The notes under the pieces were generated by a model, which saw nothing but the letters and a program-made list of their open reading frames with translations, had not been told where the DNA came from and ran no database searches. The translations under genes were made by a program, and so were the position numbers. Shown one piece after another: positions 53,844 through 62,623 of a stretch of DNA of 64,000 bases; position 1 is the stretch's first letter; the number at the start of each line of letters is the position of its first letter. Source of the stretch: Pseudoalteromonas prydzensis (GTDB taxonomy: Bacteria > Pseudomonadota > Gammaproteobacteria > Enterobacterales > Alteromonadaceae); contig NZ_BDDT01000004.1 in the NCBI RefSeq assembly GCF_001661495.1, forward strand, positions 248,001 to 312,000, written 5' to 3'.

Positions 53844-55316
53844 TTAAACAATCTTTTTCATCGCTGACATATAGCCGCGTAATTTAGTGCCAATGATCTC
53901 AACAGGGTGCTCACGCAGTGACTTGTTGATTGCAATTAGTGTTTGGTTATCCACATGGTTGCTGCGCTCACCTAAACCGCGACCAATAACATCGGTATCG
54001 ATATTTTGCATAAAGTCTTGTAATAGCGGTAAACAGGCATGGTTATACAAGTAACAGCCATATTCAGCAGTATCAGAAATGGTGCGGTTCATTTCAAATA
54101 ACTTTTTACGCGCAATGGTGTTAGCAATAAGTGGTGTCTCATGTAATGACTCATAGTAGGCAGATTCAGCGATAATGCCTGCTGCCGTCATGGTTTCAAA
54201 CGCGAGTTCAACACCGGCCTTAACCATTGCAACCATTAAAATACCGTTATCAAAAAACTCTTGCTCAGTAATTTCAACATCACCTGCTGGGGTTTTCTCA
54301 AAATTAGTTTCTGCGGTTTCTGCACGCCATTTTAAAAGGTTTGCATCATCATTGGCCCAATCTTCCATCATTACCCGAGAGAAAGTACCATCGATGATGT
54401 CGTCTTGGTGTTTATTGTAAAGCGGGCGCATAATTACTTTTAATTCTTCACTTAACTCAAATGCTTTTACTTTTGCAGGGTTCGATAAACGGTCTAGCAT
54501 GTTGGTCACACCGCCGTATTTTAGCGCTTCAGTTACAACTTCCCAGCCGTATTGAATTAGCTTTGATGCGTAACCAGCATCAACACCTTTTTCGATCATT
54601 TTATCAAAACATAAAATAGAACCGGTTTGTAGCATACCGCAAAGGATGGTTTGCTCACCCATTAAGTCTGACTTAACCTCAGCAATAAATGATGATTTCA
54701 ATACACCTGCACGGTGGCCACCAGTACCTGCTGCATACGCTTTTGCTTGTGCTAAGCCATGGCCTTGAGGGTCATTTTCAGGATGAACGGCAATCAGTGT
54801 TGGTACACCAAAACCGCGCTTATACTCTTCACGTACTTCAGAACCTGGGCATTTAGGCGCAACCATTATTACGGTGATATCGTCACGTACTTGCATGCCT
54901 TCTTCAACAATGTTGAAACCATGTGAGTAGGCAAGTGTTGAACCTTGCTTCATCATTGGCATAATCGCGTTAACAACCGCGGTATGTTGTTTATCAGGTG
55001 TTAAGTTTAAAACGACATCAGCGGTTGGAATCAATTCTTCGTAAGTACCTACAGTAAAACCGTTTTCAGATGCATTTAAAAAAGATTGACGGCGTTCAAT
55101 GATGGCAGAATCACGTAATGTGTAAGACACGTCTAAGCCTGAATCGCGTAAGTTTAGACCTTGGTTTAAACCTTGTGCACCACAACCAACAATAACAAGT
55201 TTTTTGCCTTTCAGTGCAGCAACGCCATCGGCAAATTCAGCCGGATCCATAAATTCACATTGTGCTAGCTGAGCTAGCTGCTCACGTAAAGGAAGAGTAT
55301 TAAAATAATTCGCCAT
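53844..55316 (-). CDS. ilvC: Ketol-acid reductoisomerase IlvC (class II)
   Basis: IlvC converts acetolactate and acetohydroxybutyrate to dihydroxy acids in valine, leucine and isoleucine synthesis with NADPH and Mg. The 490 aa are the length of the E. coli long form. ATG 55316 gives [20 protein letters not shown], as in that enzyme. The dinucleotide motif is [17 protein letters not shown], and the duplicated C-terminal knotted domain follows. It is divergent from ilvY. Confidence 0.97.
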   Translation of the reverse strand: MANYFNTLPLREQLAQLAQCEFMDPAEFADGVAALKGKKLVIVGCGAQGLNQGLNLRDSGLDVSYTLRDSAIIERRQSFLNASENGFTVGTYEELIPTADVVLNLTPDKQHTAVVNAIMPMMKQGSTLAYSHGFNIVEEGMQVRDDITVIMVAPKCPGSEVREEYKRGFGVPTLIAVHPENDPQGHGLAQAKAYAAGTGGHRAGVLKSSFIAEVKSDLMGEQTILCGMLQTGSILCFDKMIEKGVDAGYASKLIQYGWEVVTEALKYGGVTNMLDRLSNPAKVKAFELSEELKVIMRPLYNKHQDDIIDGTFSRVMMEDWANDDANLLKWRAETAETNFEKTPAGDVEITEQEFFDNGILMVAMVKAGVELAFETMTAAGIIAESAYYESLHETPLIANTIARKKLFEMNRTISDTAEYGCYLYNHACLPLLQDFMQNIDTDVIGRGLGERSNHVDNQTLIAINKSLREHPVEIIGTKLRGYMSAMKKIV

Positions 55317-55351
55317 TGTTAGTATCCTATCTATTTCATATTTTGTTAGAT

Positions 55352-55365
55352 GCAAAGCATTTTGC
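55352..55365. promoter_or_regulatory. Candidate IlvY operator between ilvC and ilvY
   Basis: GCAAAGCATTTTGC is a perfect inverted repeat (GCAAA-N4-TTTGC) in the 163-nt divergent gap. LysR-type regulators bind such interrupted palindromes, and IlvY is known to control ilvC from the shared region. No binding data exist here. Confidence 0.45.
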
Positions 55366-55479
55366 CTTGCTTGAAACTACCATAAGGAAAATTTAACCTT
55401 GCGTAAAATGATATATTTGAATTAAAGTATTTCATAAAGTGAAACGTGGCAGTTTTAAAAATCAGAATGAGAGACCCGA

Positions 55480-56394
55480 ATGGATCATAAGCGCTTACAT
55501 TATTTCTTAGCACTTGCTAAAACGTTGCACTTTGCCCGCGCAAGTGAACTGTGCCACATTAGTGCGCCAACGCTCAGCCGCAATATCAAGCAACTAGAAG
55601 ATGAGGTGGGGGTAACACTGTTTAGCCGTGATAATCGCAGCGTAAAACTAACTCGCGAAGGAGAGTCTTTTATTGATTATGCCAATGCGACACTGACTAA
55701 TTGGCAGCGTTTTCGCTCGAATGTACAAGATCCAGGGCAAACAATTTATGGCAAAGTAAGTATTTATTGCTCAGTTACGGCGTCCTATAGTTTTTTACAT
55801 CAAATGTTAGAGCAACTGCGCTTGCAACATCAACATATAGAAATAAAACTGAATACAGGCGACCCAGCAGTTGCCATTAATCGTGTTTTGGATGGTCATG
55901 AAGCGATGGCCATTGCAGCCAAACCCGATAAGTTACCGCCACAAATTGCATTTGCCAGTATTGGCTACTCGTCATTGGTGTTTATTGCGCCACGCAATGC
56001 ATCATTGCTCACAGAAAAGCTCGCTCAGTTTGGCGATAATATTGATTGGTCTGAGCTTGAGTTTATAGTGCCGGAGCAAGGGTTTACTCGTCAGAGGCTA
56101 GAGCAGTGGTGGCGAAAGCATGGTATTAATGCCAAGATATACGCGCAAGTGGCTGGGCATGAAGCTATGGTATCTATGGTGAGTTTAGGGCTTGGTATTG
56201 CGATGGTGCCAAAGATTGTATTAGACAACAGCCCATTAAAAGATCGTGTTCAGGTGTTAAGCGATCAAAAAGAAGCACCGCCAGGTTTTGAAATAGGCTT
56301 AGCTGTGTTACATAAAGCGCTGCCTGATGCGGCATTAAAAGCATTGTGGGAAATTGCGCAATCATTGAAAGATGTCAATAGCTTAGCTAATTAA
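55480..56394 (+). CDS. ilvY: LysR-type activator IlvY
   Basis: IlvY activates ilvC in response to acetolactate or acetohydroxybutyrate and represses itself. The 304 aa have an N-terminal LysR helix-turn-helix (ARASELCHISAPTLSRNIKQ, about 19-38) and a periplasmic-binding-like effector domain (about 90-295). The divergent position next to ilvC settles the name. Confidence 0.95.
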   Translation: MDHKRLHYFLALAKTLHFARASELCHISAPTLSRNIKQLEDEVGVTLFSRDNRSVKLTREGESFIDYANATLTNWQRFRSNVQDPGQTIYGKVSIYCSVTASYSFLHQMLEQLRLQHQHIEIKLNTGDPAVAINRVLDGHEAMAIAAKPDKLPPQIAFASIGYSSLVFIAPRNASLLTEKLAQFGDNIDWSELEFIVPEQGFTRQRLEQWWRKHGINAKIYAQVAGHEAMVSMVSLGLGIAMVPKIVLDNSPLKDRVQVLSDQKEAPPGFEIGLAVLHKALPDAALKALWEIAQSLKDVNSLAN

Positions 56395-56553
56395 ACTGAG
56401 TATAAATAAATACTCTGAATTGCTGTTATTGTTACCTGAAATAGTTCCACATGTATCAAAAGTGTGAATGATTGTAATCAGCTAGGGAATAGTTATTAAT
56501 AGCTTGCTATTATACAGTCACTAGCTTGGGTTTTCTTGGCATACACAATAATA

Positions 56554-57411
56554 ATGAAGTTAAATATTCACACCCTCACTGCACTTTGCGTGTCTTTATG
56601 GCTTGCCGCGCCTTGTTTTGCGCAGCAGTCAGAAATTGATCCAGTGCAAAACATTACAATGGATCAGTGGCACCTGAGTCTTAATCTTGGCTTAGGGGTG
56701 ATGAGTAATCCATTAAAAGGGGGAGATGACCTACCTTTAGTTGTGATCCCCGAAGTAGCCTATTATGGTGAGCAATTCTTTTTTGATAATGGCCGTTTAG
56801 GCTATAGCCTGTCGCAAGAGACACCACATATATTTAATTTAGTCACTGAATTTAATCCTGAGACGCGTTTTTTTGTCGATTGGCATCCAAGTAATATTTT
56901 TGCATTATCTTCTGCTAATTCACTCGCGATCAGTAAGAATGAATTACAAAGCCAGCAACCTCGCCTGAATATAGAACAGCTTGATAGACGTAAGTGGGCA
57001 CTTGATGCCGGCATGAGCTACCATTATGTATTCAAGCAGCATGTTTTCTCAGTGCAAGCATTAGCCGATGTGTCAGGTGTATATGAAGGATGGCGAAGTG
57101 CCTTGCAATGGCAAATGCATAACAGCATTGGTGAGCTACTTATTAAGCCAAGTATGGGGATCTGGTATAAATCGGCTGCATTGAATACGTATTTCTATGG
57201 TGTTTCAGAAAAAGAGTCTGCAAATGGTGCAATTGAGGTTGGTAGTAGCTGGCAGCCTTATGCTAAAATAGATGCTCGTTGGCCCTTAAATGACGCCAAT
57301 TCTCTGCGTTTTCATTTGGCTTATTATGATTATTCGGCTTTAGATGACAGTCCGCTGTTTGAGCAAACGTATTCAATGACTGCCTTTATAGGATTCGATC
57401 ATATTTTTTAA
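56554..57411 (+). CDS. MipA/OmpV family outer-membrane protein
   Basis: The 285-aa protein has a signal peptide (about 1-24, ending PCFAQQ) and a beta-barrel pattern, with LNLGLGVMSNPLKGGDDLPL near the start and the C-terminal MTAFIGFDHIF ending in Phe, as in MipA/OmpV proteins. Such proteins act in murein enzyme scaffolding or as porin-like and stress-linked proteins. ATG 56554 is preferred over a TTG at 56536. The next gene begins 1 nt after the stop. Confidence 0.9.
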   Translation: MKLNIHTLTALCVSLWLAAPCFAQQSEIDPVQNITMDQWHLSLNLGLGVMSNPLKGGDDLPLVVIPEVAYYGEQFFFDNGRLGYSLSQETPHIFNLVTEFNPETRFFVDWHPSNIFALSSANSLAISKNELQSQQPRLNIEQLDRRKWALDAGMSYHYVFKQHVFSVQALADVSGVYEGWRSALQWQMHNSIGELLIKPSMGIWYKSAALNTYFYGVSEKESANGAIEVGSSWQPYAKIDARWPLNDANSLRFHLAYYDYSALDDSPLFEQTYSMTAFIGFDHIF

Positions 57412-57412
57412 T

Positions 57413-57799
57413 ATGAAGTATTTACAACTTGGTGTGTGCGTCGTTTTTTTGTTGGTATGGCCAAAGCAGGCAGTCGCAAAAAAAGATATATTAACAGTAT
57501 CTCCAAAAGTCTGTGTGGTTTCCGAACAACAAGAATTTTGTGATCTTGATTTGAAATTTGCTTTAAATATGCCCTATAAAATGGATGTATGTTTGTATCA
57601 TGAAAAGCAACAACTGCAGTGTTGGCAACAAGTTACCAAAGAACGATTCAATCATAAAGCGCGTGTTCAGGTTGAAACCATATACTCCCTAGTCAATCCT
57701 CACACGGATGAACTGCTGGCGACAACACGTATTGAAGTACAGAGTACTCGCGCTAAAACCACTCGGCGCCGATTACGTTCACCGTGGAGCTTTTTTTAA
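57413..57799 (+). CDS. DUF3019 secreted protein
   Basis: The 128-aa protein has a signal peptide (about 1-22, ending QAVA) and a small domain with four cysteines (CVVSEQQEFCDLDLKF and CLYHEKQQLQCWQ), probably two disulfides. It ends in a basic, Arg-rich tail (KTTRRRLRSPWSFF). I recognise it as DUF3019, which often lies between a MipA/OmpV gene and a response regulator in Alteromonadales. Function is unknown. Its periplasmic location would suit a sensor or accessory role. Confidence 0.85.
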   Translation: MKYLQLGVCVVFLLVWPKQAVAKKDILTVSPKVCVVSEQQEFCDLDLKFALNMPYKMDVCLYHEKQQLQCWQQVTKERFNHKARVQVETIYSLVNPHTDELLATTRIEVQSTRAKTTRRRLRSPWSFF

Positions 57800-57813
57800 T
57801 CTTGGAGCTGCAA

Positions 57814-58506
57814 ATGGCAAAGATCTTACTTGTAGAAGATGATTTAGGGTTACAGCAATTAACTCGTGATTATCTTGAAAATAATGGCCTTGAAGTGGCG
57901 GTGTTAGACCGTGGCGATGAAGTATTTACTTACCTTGAGAATAATCCCGTTGATTTAATGATCCTTGACGTTATGCTGCCAGGTAAAGATGGCTTTAGTG
58001 TTTGTCGACAAGTGCGCGATAAATTCAGCTTACCTATTTTAATGTTGACAGCCAAAGGCGAAGATTTTGACCAAGTAATAGGTTTAGAATTAGGCGCCGA
58101 TGATTATGTTATAAAACCAGCAGAGCCAAGAGTTTTACTTGCCCGTATTAGTGCGCTATTACGCCGTGGTCAAGCATCTGTAAAAGCACCGGAAGAATTA
58201 CAATTTGGTGATTTAGCGATAGATAAAACCAGCCGTATTGTGCGATTGAGAAATAACGAAATTACCCTGACTTCCCATGAATTTGAATTACTTTGGTTAT
58301 TAGCTTCAAACGCTGGAGAAGTGCTGAGCCGCGAACATGTACACCAACACATGATAGGTCGTCAGTATGATGGTTTAGACCGTACGGTTGACGTTCGTGT
58401 CTCACGCATTCGTAAAAAATTGGGTGATAACAGTGATAAACCTTACCGCATTAAAACGGTTTGGGGGCAAGGTTACCTATTTGTCTCCGATGCATGGGGT
58501 ATGTAA
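57814..58506 (+). CDS. OmpR-family response regulator
   Basis: The 230-aa regulator has a receiver domain with D52 (DLMILDVMLPGKDG), Thr in MLTAKGED and Lys in VIKPAEP, then a winged-helix DNA-binding domain (about 130-228) with TSHEFELLWLLASNAGEVLS and DRTVDVRVSRIRKKL. ATG 57814 has GGAG 6 nt upstream and gives a standard N-terminus. It is 6 nt before the kinase gene. Confidence 0.95.
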   Translation: MAKILLVEDDLGLQQLTRDYLENNGLEVAVLDRGDEVFTYLENNPVDLMILDVMLPGKDGFSVCRQVRDKFSLPILMLTAKGEDFDQVIGLELGADDYVIKPAEPRVLLARISALLRRGQASVKAPEELQFGDLAIDKTSRIVRLRNNEITLTSHEFELLWLLASNAGEVLSREHVHQHMIGRQYDGLDRTVDVRVSRIRKKLGDNSDKPYRIKTVWGQGYLFVSDAWGM

Positions 58507-58512
58507 CTGTTA

Positions 58513-59748
58513 ATGGGGAAACTATTCGCAAGTTTGTATTTGTATATTATAGTTTCCTTGTTTTTAGTAAGTGGGGTGATTGAACAACTTTGGCCCTACG
58601 AAGATACCCAGCAACAACTTTCTCTCGATGATGAGTTCGGCCAATCTCTTTGGTTGTTAACTCAAAGCCCCGAAGGTATCGACAACATTGGCTCTCGGTT
58701 CCAAAGTAAGGTTGTGCAAAAGCAAGACCTTATGCTGCCAAAAGAGCAACGTGAAGCGCTTACAAAGCACCACTATATTTATGTTTTTGATCAGCAACAA
58801 CGTGCTATTTGGTATATTGCACTTGACGCTGAAAAATTATTGCAAGTAGGTCCAATTACTGTGCTATCACCGGTATTTCCATCGGTTTGGCCTTATCTAT
58901 TATTGTTGTGTGTGGTGGGAGTTCCGGTTGGTTTATGGAGCTTTTTATTATGGCGGGATTTTGCCAAATTACGCTTGGCGTGTGAAGCCGTCGATGGCTC
59001 ACAAGACTTTGAACTGAGCGCTACCTCGAAATCATTTTTCTTACCAATCACAGACACTTTAAGCGCGATGCAACAACGGATACAACATTTATTAACCGCG
59101 CAGCAAGAGCTTACTTCATCGGTCTCTCATGAATTCAGAACCCCACTGGCGCGTTTAAAATTTGCGTTAGCTATGTTAGAAGATAAAGTGACAGACGAAA
59201 AAGCTTTTGATTACATCGATAATATGCAGTTGGATATTGTTGAGCTGGAATCCTTGGTAAAAGAAATGCTCGATTATGCGCGTCTTGATAGCCAACAGCC
59301 AAACCTTAAGGTGCAAACATGTAACTTAGTCCAGTTGTTAGAAAGTGTTATAACTAAACTTGATTTTGCAACCCAGATCCAGCTCAATACGCAATTACCA
59401 CTAAACTGCACTTACATTTGTGATAGCCATTTTATTGCCCGTAGTGTGCAAAACTTAGTGGGTAATGCACTTAAATATGCCCGCCATGAAGTCAGAGTTA
59501 GCCTCATCGAAAATGCCCAGCAGGTTATTATAAGTGTAGAAGATGATGGCCCAGGTATTGACCAAGCACAATGGGATACGGTATTTAAACCCTTTGCTCG
59601 ACTTGATAAAAGCCGCGATAAAAAAACCGGCGGGTTTGGACTCGGCTTAGCCATTGTGGCGAAAATTGTTTCTTGGCATCAAGGCAGTTGTGCGTTATCG
59701 CATTCAGAACTCGGCGGTGCTAAATTTACGATTAGCTTACCTAAGTAA
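58513..59748 (+). CDS. Membrane sensor histidine kinase
   Basis: The 411-aa kinase has two membrane helices (about 6-22 and 117-142) around a small periplasmic domain of about 95 residues, a HAMP-like region, the phospho-acceptor His206 in SVSHEFRTPLARLKF and an ATPase domain with LVGNALKYARH, DDGPGIDQ and TGGFGLGLAI. It resembles RstB-type kinases in layout. It completes the MipA-DUF3019-regulator-kinase set, and the cognate signal may be the outer envelope. Confidence 0.93.
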   Translation: MGKLFASLYLYIIVSLFLVSGVIEQLWPYEDTQQQLSLDDEFGQSLWLLTQSPEGIDNIGSRFQSKVVQKQDLMLPKEQREALTKHHYIYVFDQQQRAIWYIALDAEKLLQVGPITVLSPVFPSVWPYLLLLCVVGVPVGLWSFLLWRDFAKLRLACEAVDGSQDFELSATSKSFFLPITDTLSAMQQRIQHLLTAQQELTSSVSHEFRTPLARLKFALAMLEDKVTDEKAFDYIDNMQLDIVELESLVKEMLDYARLDSQQPNLKVQTCNLVQLLESVITKLDFATQIQLNTQLPLNCTYICDSHFIARSVQNLVGNALKYARHEVRVSLIENAQQVIISVEDDGPGIDQAQWDTVFKPFARLDKSRDKKTGGFGLGLAIVAKIVSWHQGSCALSHSELGGAKFTISLPK

Positions 59749-59773
59749 CGAGCCTATTAATTTCTTATTATGC

Positions 59774-59802
59774 AAAAAAAAAGCGCCATATAGGCGCTTT
59801 TC
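59774..59802. terminator. Terminator between kinase and DUF3820 genes
   Basis: AAGCGCC and GGCGCTT pair around ATATA. An A-run on the left gives a long T-run on the minus strand, and TTTT follows on the plus strand, so both convergent genes can end here. Confidence 0.9.
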
Positions 59803-59873
59803 CACGGTTAAAACCAAAAATCAACAAGTAGCAAATTAATAGACCCACTGAATGTGGTTAAGTTCCATGATTT

Positions 59874-60098
59874 TTAATTTCTTTTATAATTTTCTAATAA
59901 CGGTATTAGCATCTGTTCTAAACCATTGAGCTTCACTTCATACATCATCGCTAATTGCGCACCTAAGGCGCCCTTTGGAAAGCCTTGCTGCTTAAACCAA
60001 ACTAAATAGGGTTCAGGCAGTAACAATAGGGGACGGCCTGCATATTTCCCGAATGGCATTTTAGTATTGATCGCTATTTTTAATAGTTCTGGATCCAT
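59874..60098 (-). CDS. DUF3820 family small protein
   Basis: The 74-aa protein carries the motif MPFGKYAGRPLLLLPEPYLVWF (key residues F-G-K-Y-x-G and P-x-x-Y-x-x-W), which defines DUF3820. The family is widespread in gammaproteobacteria, and one member has been linked to quorum-sensing-regulated virulence. Its biochemical role is not established. Confidence 0.88.
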   Translation of the reverse strand: MDPELLKIAINTKMPFGKYAGRPLLLLPEPYLVWFKQQGFPKGALGAQLAMMYEVKLNGLEQMLIPLLENYKRN

Positions 60099-60215
60099 GA
60101 GAGGACTTTAGCAGTTGAATTTGATAAGCAGTGTATTATAAAAGAAGGGAAGAAAATAGGCTGTGACGGGCATGAAACAGCCTATTTAATGAGGGGAGTA
60201 GGCCCTCATTTTTTA

Positions 60216-60497
60216 CTAGTGGATCTGGTGTTGTCGTTTTTTAGAAAATCCGAGTTGTTCAAGTCTGTTTATAATCGAAGGATCATCAATACGATTTGGG
60301 GTTTCGCTATCACGCAAGAAATGATCTTCTGGTACTTGGTAAGCATCGAGCATTTTTTGAAATAAAACAGCGCGCATTGTTAACGCTGTCATCCCATTTC
60401 TTTGTATTTCATCAAGGCGATTTTGAAGTTCAACCAGTTTTGGGTTGCTTACATCATCCGCCACGGCTTGAAACTTTGTAGCAAACTTATTTTTCAT
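60216..60497 (-). CDS. Hypothetical protein
   Basis: I do not recognise this 93-aa protein. It is soluble, mostly helical and charged, with a central helix pair (about 10-50) and a C-terminal SIINRLEQLGFSKKRQHQIH. AAGG lies 8 nt before the ATG, and the reading frame ends normally, so it looks like a real gene. No domain or signal can be named. Confidence 0.7.
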   Translation of the reverse strand: MKNKFATKFQAVADDVSNPKLVELQNRLDEIQRNGMTALTMRAVLFQKMLDAYQVPEDHFLRDSETPNRIDDPSIINRLEQLGFSKKRQHQIH

Positions 60498-60670
60498 CTA
60501 AAGACCTTATTTAAATAACAAAGGGTAAAATGCTGTTGAATACGTATGTTAAAGTACTAAAGAACTACTTATGTTTCTAAAAAGAGATACTTACGGATTA
60601 ACCAACAAATGAAGTGTACTCTTTTTTTGTGGCTAATTACCAATTTGGATGTAAAGCTTTGTAAATGCGC

Positions 60671-60698
60671 TTGACTCTTATTCAGGGACTGCTATGAA
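60671..60698 (+). promoter_or_regulatory. Candidate sigma-70 promoter in the 60.5-60.8 kb gap
   Basis: TTGACT (60671-60676) and TATGAA (60693-60698) are separated by 16 nt. The predicted start of transcription falls at about 60705, inside the palindrome at 60704-60717. No coding gene follows on this strand before the antiporter hairpin. Confidence 0.35.
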
Positions 60699-60703
60699 GT
60701 TAT

Positions 60704-60717
60704 TCTAGACGTCTAGA
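60704..60717. repeat. 14-bp perfect palindrome
   Basis: TCTAGACGTCTAGA is a perfect palindrome in a 289-nt stretch without a gene. It may be a dimeric repressor operator overlapping the promoter just upstream. No known consensus was recognised. Confidence 0.5.
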
Positions 60718-60739
60718 TGTAAGGTTATGAAAATTAGAT

Positions 60740-60776
60740 GAAAATAGTTCTCAGTACCTTACACAGTACTGAGAAC
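60740..60776 (-). terminator. Terminator after the antiporter gene
   Basis: GTTCTCAGTAC and GTACTGAGAAC form an 11-bp stem around an 8-nt loop. On the minus strand TATTTT follows, which fits termination of the antiporter gene 10 nt away. Confidence 0.85.
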
Positions 60777-60786
60777 GATATTTATA

Positions 60787-62358
60787 TTAAGGAAATAATT
60801 TTTGTTTTACGTGTTCAGCAAAGCCACTACCGGCCTCTAAATAGAAGTTATAGGTAGAATCTACGCCCATATCTTCTAATTCTTTTTGCTGATCCGGGTA
60901 GTTTGCAATAGCCGTTACTTGACCCTGATAACCCGATGCTCTTAGTTGCTCTAAAGCAAAAATGTTTTGCATATGTTTCGGCATTGCCAGCATGATCATT
61001 TCTACATGAGAATGGTTCACCCGTTGCCAAAAGTCTGGATCGGTGGCATCGGCTAAGAGTGCCTTACGGCCGCGACTAACATGCTTTTCAACTACTTCGG
61101 GTTTGATATCAACACCGGCAACAACGCCAGGATGAGTAATATTGATTGTTTCGTACGCACCTGTGCCAATGCGGCCCATACCAAAAATAACTATTTTGGT
61201 ATCATTTAAATTCACTGGCAGTTCTTCAGCTAAACGAGTTGGGCTTTCAAAGCGCAGTAACCACGCTTCAACCTTTACATAAATTTCGTTTGAACGTTTA
61301 TTCAGTGGAGAAGCGACAATAAAGGTGATAGAAACCGCAATCGCCATCACGGCAAGCCATTCAGCCGTAATTAACCCGCTACTGGCTGCGACCATACATA
61401 CGATCAGACCAAACTCACTGTAATTAGCAAGGCTAAACGAGGTTAATAAAGAAGTACGAGCACGTAACTTAAAGGCATTCGTTAATATATAATATAAGGC
61501 CACTTTAACTGGCAATACCAACACGATAATAGTCGCTATCATTAGTGAATTAATAGTAAGCTCAGCACCTAAGCCAATTGTTAAGAAAAACCCAACTAAG
61601 AGGATTTCCTTTAGGTTCAGTAATGACTTGGCAAGTTCACCGGCTTTTCTATGGGGCGCAAAAATCATCCCTATGATCAATGCCCCTAAATCGCCTTTTA
61701 AGCCTGCAAATTCAAATGCGTGGTAACCAACAACCAGGGCAAAGAAAAAGCCAAACAACGGCAGCAGTTCACCGTGTTTAGAGCGGTTCAATACCCAAAA
61801 CATCACAGGACGCAACAGAGGCAAGGCAACTAACAGTGCAAAAGCCCAACCATTAGGCGTTTTACCTGTACTAATGGCGAGAAAAATGACCGCGAAAATA
61901 TCTTGCATGACCAAAATACCAATGGCTATCTTACCATGGAGGCTGGCCATTTCTCCGCGCTCTTCAAGCACTTTAACGGCAAATACAGTACTGGAAAAGC
62001 TAAAAGCAAAACCAACAAGTAATGCGCTTTGCCAACTAAGATCTACAAATAGCGGTAACGAAATAGCACCGAGTAGTAGCATTAAACTGCAAAAAATAGC
62101 GCTGCTAATAATAATATGCAAAGAAGCTGGAGCCCAGACTTGTGGCTTAACAAGGTGACTCACTTTTAGTTTTAAACCAATACTAAATAGCAGTAATGTG
62201 ATCCCTAAATTAGCTATCGTATTAAGTAGTTCGGTGGTTTTAAAACCTGATAAATTGAGTACAAAGCCTGCGATCAAAAAACCTATCAGAGGAGGGAGTT
62301 TAAGTTGATAAACTGCAAAGCCACACACAAATGCGACAGCAAAATATAATAGTTCCAT
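60787..62358 (-). CDS. CPA2 cation:proton antiporter with TrkA-N domain (KefB/YbaL type)
   Basis: The 523-aa protein has about 12 membrane helices (about 1-375), with the CPA2 family features LPPLIGFLIAGFVLNLSG and FSFSSTVFAVKVLEERGE. It is followed by an RCK/TrkA-N nucleotide-binding domain (about 390-520) with VIFGMGRIGTGAYE and an acidic residue after the second strand (GVDIKPE). It probably exchanges K+ or Na+ for protons under nucleotide control. ATG 62358 (MELLYFAVAF) puts the first helix at the N-terminus; an upstream start at 62409 would add 17 polar residues. Confidence 0.9.
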   Translation of the reverse strand: MELLYFAVAFVCGFAVYQLKLPPLIGFLIAGFVLNLSGFKTTELLNTIANLGITLLLFSIGLKLKVSHLVKPQVWAPASLHIIISSAIFCSLMLLLGAISLPLFVDLSWQSALLVGFAFSFSSTVFAVKVLEERGEMASLHGKIAIGILVMQDIFAVIFLAISTGKTPNGWAFALLVALPLLRPVMFWVLNRSKHGELLPLFGFFFALVVGYHAFEFAGLKGDLGALIIGMIFAPHRKAGELAKSLLNLKEILLVGFFLTIGLGAELTINSLMIATIIVLVLPVKVALYYILTNAFKLRARTSLLTSFSLANYSEFGLIVCMVAASSGLITAEWLAVMAIAVSITFIVASPLNKRSNEIYVKVEAWLLRFESPTRLAEELPVNLNDTKIVIFGMGRIGTGAYETINITHPGVVAGVDIKPEVVEKHVSRGRKALLADATDPDFWQRVNHSHVEMIMLAMPKHMQNIFALEQLRASGYQGQVTAIANYPDQQKELEDMGVDSTYNFYLEAGSGFAEHVKQKLFP

Positions 62359-62424
62359 AATTCTTAATATCACTTCATTTGGGTTAACAGTGTAGCGAAA
62401 TATCTGCATTTTTGAAAATCATTC

Positions 62425-62454
62425 GTGCATATTGCTTATATAAATTGTGCATAT
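62425..62454. repeat. Direct repeat upstream of the antiporter
   Basis: GTGCATAT occurs at 62425-62432 and 62447-62454, 22 nt apart (about two helical turns), in the 265-nt divergent gap between the antiporter gene and spo0M. This spacing is common for regulator sites. The regulator is unknown. Confidence 0.4.
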
Positions 62455-62623
62455 AAAGGTATACCTATGTATGAAAAATGCGCGTTTAACGAATTATTTC
62501 TGTAAAAAGTCAATAAATAGCTATTTTTTCACTGACAGCAGCTTTTAAATATGGTTAAGATGCGGTAACAAAGGAATTTAAGCGTAATTTAGATTTAGGT
62601 GAATTAGGCTTAAGGAGAAATAG

